Assembly: GCA_018697195.1 (NCBI GenBank)
Contig: CM031859.1
Span: forward strand, 54,357,630-54,421,629
Length of the DNA: 64,000 nt
Direction: 5' to 3'
DNA from: Certhia americana
Taxonomy: Eukaryota > Chordata > Aves > Passeriformes > Certhiidae
Position 1 is the first letter of the stretch, and the number at the start of each line of letters is the position of its first letter. The position numbers and the translations under genes are program-made. This document shows, one piece after another, positions 1-12,800 of this stretch. Under the pieces are notes generated by a model, which did not search any database, had not been told where the DNA came from, and saw only the letters and a list, made by a program, of their open reading frames with translations.

Positions 1-702
1 TACTATGGACCAGTGCTAGGAAGAAAACTCCTGGCAAGTCTGTGCTCAAGCAGCCTGTGAGCAGATGAAAGGTAACAGAAGTGTTCAACAATATGCACTG
101 ACCCTCAGCTAGTTAGTAAAGTGAAGCTGTCAAACAAAACTGGGCAAGCTGCACCCCCATGGTCTTATTTTGTATTGTGTATGCCAGCCTTGGTGTTTCT
201 GTTTATGTGGCTGGCAGCCAAGAATTATTTAAAAGGCCTTTTCAGATTGTAGCAAGGAAAAAAGTCCCTTCCATGTTTTGAACTTGGGGGTCTAACAGAC
301 TCACCCGTTCTGTCTAGATGGCAGAAATTTGGGATTAGGACTGCCTCTTTCCTTAGTGCTTGCACAATTTACACCACAAATACATACTGATTGATACCTA
401 AAACTTTCCACACAGAATGAGCCCAAATTTAATACTGATTGCAGCAGGATTTTAACAGTCATTAACTGTCATTACATGAATATTTACTTCTATATGTTTT
501 CTTTCCCATGCAAAACACGCATACATGTAGATGCATTTTTAAGGAGTTGGGAACTATTCAAAACAAAAGTTATTTTGAGGGTTAGGAAATAGCTTGTCTT
601 ACAGCTGCCAAGTGATTTTGGAATAACTCTTTGCATGATAGAGTGGAGGAAAAAATGGAGATAAAAACATCAGTCCTTCAGTTCAAGGAGACTACATGTT
701 TC

Positions 703-748
703 AAAAAGGGAAGGAAGAAGAAGAAGGAAAGAAGGGAAGGAAAAAAAG
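703..748 (+). repeat. Homopurine (GGAA/GAA-rich) tract
   Basis: An uninterrupted run of 46 purines built from irregular AAGG and GAA units. It is low-complexity sequence. The small frame that overlaps it is not supported as a gene. Confidence 0.8.
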
Positions 749-1638
749 CTTTTCACCTTCTTCTGCTTCACTATCTAGATCTGCCTTAATTCTCTGTCCC
801 GAAAATGGGAGGAGGACCTCCATCTACATTCTCCTGTCTTTGCCCCCTGGCAGGCTAGATAAAAAAGACAGGCAACCCTTCTCCTGGATTTTTGTCTCTT
901 TCACTTTAAGCAGATTTGAAAGAGAGAAGGAAAACATGCATTGATGGGCATGTGGAAATGTCATCAGTCACATTTAGATAAGTTTATAAATGTACAAAGT
1001 AGCTCTCAGGGCCAAACATAGGGTTGAGGTGAAACACCTGAGCCTCATCCAAAACTAGGGACCTTCAGCTGGTGTAAATCAGGTATTGTGATACATTCCA
1101 GCTGAGGCACCAGTACGAGGCTTCATCTCCACAGACTGTGAAGTTCCTGACTTACATTCAGGATATTTTAAGATGTTAATAAATAGTTGCAATATGTGAG
1201 CACTGAAAAACAGTGAAAATGCAACAGTCCCTTTGATTCATTTTGTGCTTGTTTTGTATTTTAAAGCAGGAAAAGAGGATCCTTTCCTTTACCTGCAGCA
1301 CATTTTGTTCCAATTTCACTGGATGATGGAAAGCCTTAGGATGGGCATAGCCATGACAAACACTGTCAGACTCAGCCTTGCACAATCTATGAAAGTTACA
1401 TACAGCTATCAATATTTCCATAAGCATGATACTTGTTTACTTTAATATTGTGGAGTAAGATGAGGGTAAAACATCAAAGGCAAACCATCACTCTTCCTTT
1501 CTTTTCCACTTTCCTCTTAAAAACAAACAGGCATTTTTGAGAGGAGAAAGGATAAAACCTGTGCTACAGTGGTGCTTGCCTGAGGCCAGGACAACACACT
1601 GAAACTTCCACAAAACATGTTTTCATTTTAAGGCACAT

Positions 1639-1675
1639 AAAAAAAAAAAAAAAAAAAACAAAAACAAAAAAAAAA
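1639..1675 (+). repeat. A-rich simple repeat
   Basis: Twenty consecutive A residues are followed by short A blocks separated by single C residues. There is no AATAAA at the spacing expected of an mRNA tail, so it reads as a simple repeat. Confidence 0.8.
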
Positions 1676-4600
1676 TTTAAAGTTACAAATATTATTATGC
1701 AAAATTGTTAAAATTCAAAGTCATGCCATTAGTAAGTCTTTTGCTTAACATATTATTATGCAAGCTGAACACACCCCTCACCCCCCCTAACCCCCTACCT
1801 TCAAATCTTGGTGACTTTTTGTCCTGTCTCCCAACATTATCCTTTTCCCCAAAATATAAGGGAATTCTTCCTGGATGTGGAGAGTACATAAAATATTTAG
1901 GATGGCTAATCTGATCAGTCCTGTGGACAGGTAATTTTTAAATAGGCATTTAGGCAGTCAGAGAAATTTTGTTTTGCAAATACTATCTTTTCCTCTCTCA
2001 AAGTTAGCAGGAAACTTAAGCTCTGAGATAAACTTTATCAGTGTAAAGTTTACAAAGGAACAAGGGAAGAGGAGGAATAAGAAAGGGTATGGCACTGAAA
2101 GAAAAACAAGCACCAAGCCTTTGAAAATTTCTTGAGTGTAAGTTGAATGGCCACTACTTCTTGGTCAAACAAAGCAGTCATCTCTACTACTTCTTGGTAT
2201 CCAGGCACATTACTTGCAGTGACACAAACTGTTTTGATTTGCCATTAATGGGAAACTGCTTGCCTGGATGTTGCTGTAGAGTCAAGAGTCAGGGAGAAGA
2301 TACATAATCTGCAAGCAGAGAAACAGGCACGTACAGTCTTCAAAAGAAATCTCAGAGTCTTTCACCTGGCACTGTTAGGCCAGAAGGAGATGCCACACTG
2401 TGGGAAGCCTGCTGTGTGGCATTTCATTTTATCATACCCCTGTCCCCACTTGTGAAATCTGACGTGTGGCAGACAGAGCATTGTCAGAAATTGTGGGCAC
2501 AGTCAGTGTGGGTTCTCACTAAGTCCCAGAGTGCTGCTTACCCCATGAAGCACTCCTAGCCCTAGCAGCTGCAACCTTTTTTCACAAATATCTGACAAGT
2601 TTCTTTGGCTTCCTGCCAGTTTGAGCAGTACCAAACACTTCTTCCCTTAGCTCCGCAGTCGTCCTTTGTAACTGCTGCTCAAAACTTAGAAAATGTACCG
2701 AATGAGCTCCTTTCCACCCCCAATGTGCAGACATCCCATCTCAATTAATTAACCCAACAGTGGCTTTGTCTCTAGAAAGCTGTGACTTCCCACACTTTAT
2801 CCCCCTCATTCAGCTTAAAGACATCAGCACATTCCTGACTTCATCACTTGTTAACTCCCTTTTGCTAATAGCCAGCGCATCCTCTCTCGATGGCCTCCTC
2901 TGATTTGATATGACTTGAACTCTCACAAAAAAAAAAATGCTGAGGGCAGTTCACTTGATATCATGGCATATAAGAATCTGTAAATTTGTGTTTTAGCGTG
3001 GCTGCTGTATCCAGAATTGAGACTCTTTCAGGCCTTCTCAGACTGTGTTGCAAAGCTGCTTGTCTTGCAAGCACCTGGTAAGGAGCAGCAAAGCCTGAGT
3101 GACAGCAAGAGCTCTGCGGTTCTGTGTTTGATTACCAACAGAACTGTGGAAAAGTGCCAGAGGACTTAATGAAGGTGGCAACAGGGTCATTATACAAAGC
3201 ATCAAGAGAAAAGTTATTTTCAGCAACTATTCAAAAAAATCAAAACCCACATTCAATATAGCAGCATGATATGTCTCCAAACAGATCTTTAGTTATTCTA
3301 TGAAACCCTAGAATTTATGATACTTAAAAAAAATATTACAATTTAATTCTCTATTTGTATTTTAGACTGATAAAAAGTATTTTAAGAACCAAAGGGTTCT
3401 CCAGAGATCATCGGCAACACTCCCTTGCCTAAGTACAGGTTAATTTACATCTGTTTCATTACACATTTTTTTGTTCAACATGGTCGCTAAAAACCATCAC
3501 TGATGCAGATTCCCTTATGAAATTCTCTCCTTTTCTTGAAGTAGATTGCAATGTTTAGCTTTGCATTTGATAGAGAGACTTTAACTTGTTTGCTCCTAGA
3601 ATTTAGTGTTGAAGTGGGCACCAGCAATAGCTGCTTAGAAAAGATGTCTGAAGTATCAGAAGCTGGGAAACTGTAAAGTTATTAAATATTAAAAAAAAAT
3701 CTATATAATAATATTCCACAATATATCAGGCATACTCAACTTGAAAAGTCAGAGGAAGCACATAAATTTTTAGCTGTTCATTTGACTCCAAACTGCTTGG
3801 ATTAAAAGTACTTAGATGGTCAGACAATAATAAGCATTTCCATAAGATTTCTTTCAGCAATCTTCATATTCAACTATAATAAAATAACCTTCACCTGAAG
3901 TAATCAAGACAAAAGTTCCTGAAGTCAGGGATGTTCTAAAGTGAAAAAATAAGTTCTTTGTCCTTTTCACGCTACACAAAATATACTCCAATCATTTCTA
4001 GCTGATTTTTTCACCTGTTCAGAGGAAAATCTAAAGATGTATTTGTTTCTAAACCAATAACCTTGAGTTAGCAGAGGTATCCAGCCCTGGTCACTGAAGG
4101 CTGTACTTCAGTATGATGTTTCCTTATATCATTTTATCTTCTTACAGATTTAATTATACTCACCCTTGAAAGTCACCACAAAATCAATTGAATAGCTGAC
4201 ATTTTAAAACTGTTGCTGAAGTTTATGTCTAGTAGATACTTTAATACATGATCTGTTCCTCTCCAAGCAAAATGGTTGACAGTCTCCTGTGCTTCCATCA
4301 CTCCTTGTCCAAAGGACTCTTCATTTTGTACAACATCACCACTGTGTTTCTGGGGTCTCAGTATTTACTGCAATTTTGCAGGTATTTCTCACACCAATGT
4401 TACCAGACCAAGTTGTTACTGTTACTAGCCTTCCTTTCTGCTTTTGCTTTTTTTTTTCTCTAGGCTGGCTTGAGGGGGAACAAACTGACTCTGAATAGGA
4501 CTGCTCCAAGCCATTCCACTCCTTTCCTTTAAGCCTTAATTTCTGCCAAGGGCTGGATTGCAAGAAGGAAGAAACACATATGGGAAAGCTAGCAGTCCTG

Positions 4601-7600
4601 CCTGATGGTTGCTAAGAAGTGTGCAGACAGCTGTAAATTAGAGCAGCCTCCATTATATTTTACAGCAATGTTCCTCTGAGCAAGCCAAAATCTGAAGATG
4701 AGGAGGTACTGCTCACTTGCATTGTGAGTAGAGGAGCATCAGTCCTTAAACTCAAAGATCCCCAGCAATGATTTTTTCCCTTCATTCTAGAGAAGAGATT
4801 GCCAGGACAAAGCTGAGAGGAACAGATCAATGAATATACATGTTTCACCTGGTAATTCCCTCTGTTTCTGGCCTCTGCTGTGACATTTCCCAGAAATTAT
4901 TGCAGTCATGATGCCAACAGTTGTGACAGGACCTAGGACTGCAGGAACAGGTCTGCAGCTGACCTGATGCAGTTTGAGAAAAGCTTCTGGAATGGGGAAG
5001 GTATATTCAGACTGAGATCCACATCTCAGCTTCTAGACACTAATTTTCAGGAGGTTGACCATGGATCAAATTTGTTTTACAAACTAGGCAGCCAAGTTCT
5101 CCAGCCATCTCCCTTTGGAACTGCTGTAATACTGAATTTTGTATGTAAAAAGAACAATGGCTAAGCCCATTTTTTTCATAGAATACTGCAGAGAGTACCA
5201 GTCAGAAAGTTTTACTGGCAGTTATTTCATGTCTATGGAGTGAAAATGAAGTCCATGCCTGCAGAATAATTTCTTACAATCTACATAGATTTTGCCCTAT
5301 GAACAGTTCTTCACATTTGCATTTCCTCCTGCTTCCTTTGAAAACAGCACCAAAACTTCTAACTAATGAGAGATGAAATCTGTTTGCAGTTTGCATGTTT
5401 TCTGTCAAAAACAATTGGGCACAACAGTAATAAAAGTTCTCATCATACCTGTAATTTATGCATATGTTAGGAAGCAAAAGACTAGTTTGACTTCTGATGA
5501 TTGGTATGTTTGCCTCTTCATTGTAAAATGTAAGTAACAATAACATAAACCAGCCCTGTTTAAACTCTTGTTTATAGAATTCAAGTAGTATTACATTTTT
5601 TTTAAATAGCTGGCCTAGAATAAGCATTAAAGTAGCTTTCATGCAACTCATAATGCCAAAAAATAAATGCAATTCTGCACATTCTTTCCTGAGAGCATCC
5701 ACAAATGACGTGCAAGGCATACACATTGGCCAGAGGCCATGAGCAAAAGCATTGTGTTAAAACTTCGTATGACATCAAGCCAAAAAACTACTTAGCATTT
5801 GTATCTCAGATCTCAACTGAATTATGAATTAAATAACCAAATCAAAACAAAAAGCATACAGCACACTACATCGTGTATCTTGGTTATACACACACATGCG
5901 TGTAAGTGGCATGGATCTGTTGTGAATGGATATAACCTTGGCTTTCTTGTGTGTGTCTGCACTCGACAGTAAGACAGGGACAAAAACAATACTTGGAGCT
6001 ACATTTGGAAAAGAACACACTTCCTATGCCAACAAGTGATTATATCCCGGGTGGGCTCCCTCTGGTGTTGAGAAGATAATGTATTTCCCCATTCAACCTT
6101 ATTTCTTTATGTCCATCAATGAGGGTGTTAAAAAGCACTAAATGTAATCATGGCTTTATTATGGCAGAGTTCTTTATTCACATAGACCCTTACAGATGCT
6201 ACAGAATAGTATAGCTTTTCTACTATCCCTCATCCAGTGTTCAAGAATAATATATGAGCCATAACATATATGACATATATATGTATCTAGATATCTGTGC
6301 ACTTTACTACATTCAAACAGCTTTCCGTGCATGCACTTCTCACCTGAGAGCTACTGCAATGCCATACTGTGAAACTCATTATCTGCAAGCAGCGTAACTC
6401 TTCACAGTTAAACAGGAGAACCTGAATGCCCAGAGAACAGCAGGTCCCACGACAGCCAGGATCTGGTTCTCCAAAGTGTGGAGCACTTTTACAATGCCTC
6501 TTAAACTCAGATCATGTCTCTTGGCCTGTGCACTTGTGAAAGTCCAGCCCAGGAACCATGTGAGTCAACCCTGCTAATGGGGGAATACATAATTATCTAT
6601 TTAACTGCTAGATTCTAGATTTTGGAAACCCAGGACTCAGCACTGTTTAGGAGCATTGTGGCATCGAGAATGGGTAGCATAATTTTAGCTATGAACATCA
6701 ACTAGGCACCTTTACCCCAGCCTTCTTCCATTTTATTTACCACCCATTTACTACCTTCCACTGCACCTAAGGAAGTAGTTCTGGAGATTACCTCCTTCTT
6801 GTGCTATAAAATTATCATTCAGTGAGAGAGCACAAATACCATCCTTGCCCTTATTTCCCAGATGGTAAATGCTTAACTGTTTGTTTTGTGATGCAATCCT
6901 TTCCTTGGAAAAAATACCATCTTCCTTTTTGTCCTGAAATGGAGGTGGAATCAAGGTGACTCCAGCCTGGCTGCCTGGAAGAGCATAACCTTCCTGCAGC
7001 CACAGTACACCTCTCCCCTGCTGAAGTTCACAGCAGAGCTGGGTCACTTCCTGCAAAATGACACAGAAGGGAGAAGGAGACAATAAACACACATGTACAG
7101 CAGTTGTTCACAGATGTTCACTGACAGGAGAGAAGTAAGGAGACCAGGCTCAGCTCCCAGGCCCAGGGGGAGCATGTCCTCATGATCCCAGACCTCTGCT
7201 CCTGCTCCCAGCACGCCCAGCTTCCCCCTTCCTCCTCCTCAACTCCTGCAAGCCCTCCCTCTCCATCTCATTCTTCCCTTCCAGACCTCGGCTCATTCAT
7301 TGCCACCCACGCCCTGGCTCCTGCCTCCTCTGTCCTCACACCCTGTGCGCTGATACATGCTGGCAACGCAATGCTTGGGCCAGATCCCAGGCCTGGTAAA
7401 AGCAGGGGGAAAAACCCAGCATTCACTCTAGTGGCCTTCTTGGACTGAATCCTGAACACATAAAAGCAAAACTGGTGTTAATTTTTCCTTCCCTCAGACA
7501 GTGCTGTTAGAGTTGGCACGTTCTCCTTCGACCGGTGAAATAAGAAGTGGGGGGGTGGCAGCTGGGGGAGCAGGAACAGAGGAAGAACAGAAAGCATACG

Positions 7601-9399
7601 TAAAAGGAGGAATGATTGCACACATGTGCTATGAATTCTTCAGCTCAGATTAATGTTTTCCTGTGAATTTAATTGGCTGCCTTCTGGTTTCGGCCAGATG
7701 ACCAGTTACATTTCAGGACAGCTATAAAGTGGAATCTAAATGAAGTATTTGGACAATGGGCGCCAATGTCTGTGAGCTATTCCAGAAAATTATTAAGTAA
7801 ACAAAAAACACTGGAACTTCTAACTGCAGAGCATAATTATTATTCTTCTTCATTCACATGTAGTATTAATTCCTACTACTGACAAAGAACCCCACAAACC
7901 AACCAATTGCTGCTTCAAAAGGTAAACTGTCCCTGCATACTTATCATCACACGTACGGCATATAAGAGATCTTCTCTTATAGAACAATCTAGCATAATTT
8001 ATTGGAACAACTAGAGGGTTCCACTGCAAATTAACTACTTTTCAATTTTCTTGTTATTAAAATGTTCTCCTTCCCAATACCAAACTGTTGTTAAATGGCA
8101 TTGAAAAAAAAAAAAACCAAACCCTGTGACAGTAGTTAGAGGGGAGACCACAGCCAAGTAGCAAAAGTGACAACAGACTTTTACTGCTGTCCTCACTTAG
8201 ATGTAGATTTAGTTCTTTTCACCAGCCTGTCTGCTGATCTGTGCTGGTGAATTGGCTCTGATGCAGCCAGTTCAGCTTCATGAAAGAGCCAGCATGATCT
8301 ACCTGTAGGCAAGGCTCCTCCCGTACTTCCCCCTATGTGGGCTAATCTTAAACAGCTACGAGGAGTTATCCTCCGCAAAGGAAAACTCCCAGCTGGCATC
8401 AACCCACCACAGCTTCCTCCTAGACCAGCTACTCTCCTTCCTCTGTGTGGGTGTGAACACATGGCACAGGGCATTTCCTCATGTCTTTGCCAGTTCTTCA
8501 CTGGCTGGTGGCATAATTCACTGGGGAAAATGTCCCTGATCCAAATCCCAATCTGTCCTGGTCTTATGAGCTTGTAGAACAAAACAACACAGGAGAGCAA
8601 AGTGGGACGCAGCTGTTCCTGCCTAGGGACAATTATGCACAGAAATTAAGAGGTCCAAATGCCTAGTCCTGCATTTGCCAGGAAACATCCACTCTACCCT
8701 GCACCCAGATCCCCCCAAGACAAGCGCCCAGGGTGAGGCAACTGATCCCTGATGGCTTTCATGAAAATGGTACATGTAACCACATCAGGAGGCATCATCT
8801 GAAGTAAATGTGGTTCAGTGGATTCTCCCCTAGAAAGGGTGGAGTTACATAATACTGTCAGAAGGAGCGATTAAAAAGACCAACTGGCAAATTGTAGTGC
8901 CCTGGCTGTGCCTTATTCCAATCTAGCTCTGCCAGAGCATCCTCAGGGAAGGGAAGGGGTCATCACATAATAGAACCATCTTGTAATAACATGACAGCAC
9001 CTTTCAGAAACATATCTCAAGTCCATTTATCAGCTCTAATTCATAAGTGTGTAGCATCAAAACTAGGATATCTGAATTAACTTTGGCCTCTTACACATGT
9101 TGAATTTGCTTTGCAAATAAAATGCATTGATTTGATTCAGCTAATAACAATGGCAAAAGTGGCTCCTCTGTAATTCTGGGTAATTTTCTCTCTTGAAAAT
9201 GTACCCAGTTGTCCTTAAAAACATCTAGTGGGAGTTACGTTTCCACAGGTACTGGAAAATCATATGCCTGTAATTCAAATGCCACAAATGTAAATATTTA
9301 GAATGGCAACAAATTTTGAACTGTTTCTCAGAAAACCTCCTGACTCTGTTCAGATTCCATTTCTGCTCAGGAGGCAATAATGACTGAAAATATCTCTTA

Positions 9400-9401
<2 letters not shown>

Positions 9402-9445
<44 letters not shown>

Positions 9446-9466
9446 TGTGTGTGTGTGCGCGTGTGT
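9402..9466. repeat. (AT)n / (TG)n compound microsatellite
   Basis: About 16 AT dinucleotides run directly into a short CACA block, a second AT block and then TG/CG dinucleotides. It is a likely length-polymorphic locus. The minus-strand frame across it encodes alternating Tyr-Ile and is an artefact. Confidence 0.9.
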
Positions 9467-9584
9467 CTAATTACCGTCCCATTCTCTGAGCTGATTCTGG
9501 GTGGAAATCTAGGGTTACAGAGATACAGCAAGGACAAGAGCCAACGTCTGGGAATTAAAGCTCAGCAAATCTAAACTGAAGTAC

Positions 9585-9808
9585 AATGGAAATTTTTTAA
9601 CAGATGGGGTAATTGACCATAAGAACAGTTCATGGGGAGTTGTGATGAATTCTCTCCACCACTTGCAATTCCTAAATCAGGACTGGATGTTTTTCCAGTA
9701 GATAGACCAAACAAGAATTAAGTCAGAGAAAGCTAATGGCCTCAGTTGTAGCAGAGGTCAGACAAGAGGATACCAAAGGCCTCTCTCGGCCTTATAGTCT
9801 TTGAATCT
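9585..9808 (+). mobile_element. Ancient CR1 LINE 3' fragment
   Basis: The stretch follows, in order, the landmarks of an old amniote CR1 3' end. First comes a GGTAATTGACCA block, then 'gatgaattctctccaccactt', a 'ggactggatgtttttcc' block, 'aggtcagacaagaggata', and finally 'cggccttatagtctttgaat' close to the terminus. This matches the subfamily style common in turtle and crocodilian genomes better than the younger avian copies near 54-60 kb. It is heavily diverged, with no coding capacity. Identification is by recognition of the consensus, not by a database search. Confidence 0.7.
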
Positions 9809-12800
9809 CCTAAATAAAAAGTTCAGGGTTTGCAGATTATAGCATAAATCCTATTCTATTTCAGGCTGCTTTCAAACTTGGGCAATGAAAGGAGAAGGAA
9901 AATAAACAGATGCTGCAAGACAAAGTCATGTGAGTGATGAACAAAAAGCCCGATCCATGCATCAAGCATGGCAGAGCATCTTCCCAGGGGTCCATCTTAT
10001 CAGTGACCTGGTTTACTTTGGCCTATTTGTCAGTGGCAGAAAAAGAAAACAGCCCCAGAACCTGATAACTATATAGAACTGATTGTATCATGTAGTGATA
10101 ATGAATTTGAATAGCTCTATTAGAAGAGCAGTGTGGCCTGAAATATCCCTCCCCTTTTCATGGACGGTGACTTTTCTTCGTTGCCTCTTATCTAACAACA
10201 GGGTGTTTTTCCAGGGCATAAATTCTTTAAAAGCAGAGAAGTGTTAAGAGATTCCTTCCTTGCTTGATAGGAGTTACCTCCTCTTGGATGTGACAATTTG
10301 ATGGCTGAACTCCAAACCTGACATGGGGAATGGTCTGGCTTTAAAAGAAAAAGGAAGAAAACATCTGTTTTTAAAGCAGGCACTATAACAAATCTGCTTG
10401 GTAGCATAGCCAGCCAAACAGTTTACTCCTCACAGCAGAGCAGACCATGAACTCCAGCACCACAGGGAAGAGGGCAGGAAGAAGAAGCAAAGGCAAAGAT
10501 GGTGAGAATATCTTAAAGTGGGTCTGTGAACACAGGGTTTGGCCTATAGAAAAACTGTGTCCATGACTGCAAAATGCACTGCTTTATAAGGGTTCCATCA
10601 CAGTAGTGGTGATTTTGGACTTTTGTGGAACCCTAAAAGCTGATGACTTGTGTCCCATTTCCTTAGTTGGTGTTTTCGTATCATAAATTTCTCAATATGC
10701 ATTTTCTGAATGAAAAGGAGTTTCTCAAAAAAATTAAAAAGTCTGGGGGAAGACATGTAGAATTTCACTCAGCTTCCTGACAACTCCTGTTACTCTGCTC
10801 CCTGTGTTCCCATCTCCACACCACCAGCATGCACTTAAAGGAACTGTAACATTTACAGGGATGTTTGGGAAGGGAAATTCTTGGAAATCAGATTTCTGAA
10901 AGTCCTTAAGTACATGCTAAGAGTTAAGAAGAAGGCAGAAAATGATGGAATTTTATGCTACTTGGAACTGCATGTTCAGGATCCTTTTCATTATTTCAGT
11001 CCTAAAAGAAAGTCTATTCCTCAAGCAATGGTGACGTTTAATAGATTGGTGCCATGATAAGATGTTAAGATAGAATGGATGAGACAGAAAGACACCAAAT
11101 GAGAGAAAATCGCTCATTTGGAGTAAGCAAGCTAATGTGTAATGCAGCTATGCATGATGTACTCATGATCATATTGCAAATGTTTGGGCATTAGGATGTG
11201 AACCTATATTCCTTAAATGCCAGCACTGTTCCAGAACCACAGCACTCACTTTCAGAAAACTTTCCAGGAATGGTAGATTGGTTTCATTAAATTTTCATCT
11301 CTATAAAGAATTACAGCTCATTATTGGCACCAGACTTTCAGACACCTCTATGTGAAGTTCAAGTTCACAGCAAACACTTGAAATATTGCTGCAGAGTAGA
11401 CACAAGCAAATAATCTGGTACCCTGTGCCTAATGGTGCTCTGTCTCTTAGGTGAAAAAGGATTAAAACAACCAAGTGGATAAACAGCCAATTACCCAGTC
11501 TTTCCTGTGTCCCCAAGGGGGTTTATTTTACGCTGTAAAATGTGAGGTTGGACTGCCATTATCATGATCTTCACTTGTATAGTTACAGATATTGCTGATG
11601 GCGATAAACTTATCAAGCTCTTTTAGAGTCCAGCCACAATATATTATCTTGAATACATTTATGGCAGTGGGAACTCCACAGATTAGCTAATTTTTGGGAA
11701 AAGTGGGAAATTCTTTTTATACGGACAAAATTTCTTACTTTTTAATTTTACTAGGCAGAGGCATACCTCTCAGAATTTCTATGCATGAAAAGGTATGTGC
11801 CATTTTTCTGCTGGATCAAAAATAGTTTCAGAAACTGTAAATACAATATGATATTTATCAGATGAAAAACTGCACTCATTTGACAAAGTGCAAGCTGGAA
11901 TTAGACTTACAGCTCCTCACATGCTGGTGGTCTCCTGTAATGGGTTTGCGACATCACAGCCCCCCTTCCTCTCCCCCTCACCACTGTGTTCCTCCCAGCC
12001 TACAACCTTTAGCTTGTCAGCACTAAGCTCTGTCCAATTATTCACCTTTTCAAAAGTGATTTATTTTCAGGATAACCTAATAATGTCAAAACCAACACAG
12101 TTATGCTCTATTACCCACCAGGATGGCCAGAGAAGGAAGGGGGTAACCATACTGAACCATTTTACCTTGCAGGTTTTACCTGAGAACAGATGAATTTCGC
12201 AGCCAATGACTTAGGAATCATTAGGTCAGTTTATTGTAAACAACTCCCTACTCCTCCTTCACACTTCCTAATAACATTACTCTGTAGCATTTCCAGCACT
12301 GTTCCCTACCTCCTGTTTCAGAGGAATTGTTTTTTTCATTCATCTCCATCTCTGCTGATAAGGCATTACACAAGCTGACCCGTGATTTGTGCCACTGAAG
12401 AAATTAGGTAGAGTGTGTCGGACTGTTTGTCTTCCAAAGATTTTGTTAACAAAAATGAAAGCACTCTTGGCAAATAGTTCCTTTTCATCTTACAAGGGAC
12501 TGGTTGAGTCTCAACTGAAAGACATGCAAACTGGCAGTTTTACATCTGAAACATTACAATGAATGTTTCAGGAAAATCAAGACTAGCAGAGTGCTTTTTT
12601 TGTTCCTGTTTCCCATTTCCTTTCTTGTAAGGAATAATTTCCACCACTGGCATAATCTCTGTCCATTTCTAGCAAGTGTGTTACCTGGCTGAAGTTGGCA
12701 GAATATAACTTAAGGTTGTTTTTACTTCTCCCTTTTTTGTTTTTTTTTTGCCACTGGTCATGCAGTTGCTGCAGCACCAGTGATGCAGTTTGTGCTCCCT

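Larger units (their letters stand above)
1..9401. other. AT-rich intergenic DNA, no gene recognised
   Basis: I see no exon of a known family on either strand. The frames present are short or lack splice context. The longest is a 150-codon minus-strand frame at 5274-5726, treated as a finding. Simple-sequence features are a homopurine run (703-748), an A-rich run (1639-1675) and clustered C-runs (1774-1795). In mammals the gene on the far side of TCF21 is EYA4, a long way off, so a gene-poor flank fits the synteny. Distal enhancers may lie here, but I cannot single one out from sequence alone. Confidence 0.6.

Noticed and set aside
8193..8600. 135-codon minus-strand frame with overlapping plus-strand frame
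   Set aside because: No family, no splice sites, and both strands open over the same segment, which suggests composition.
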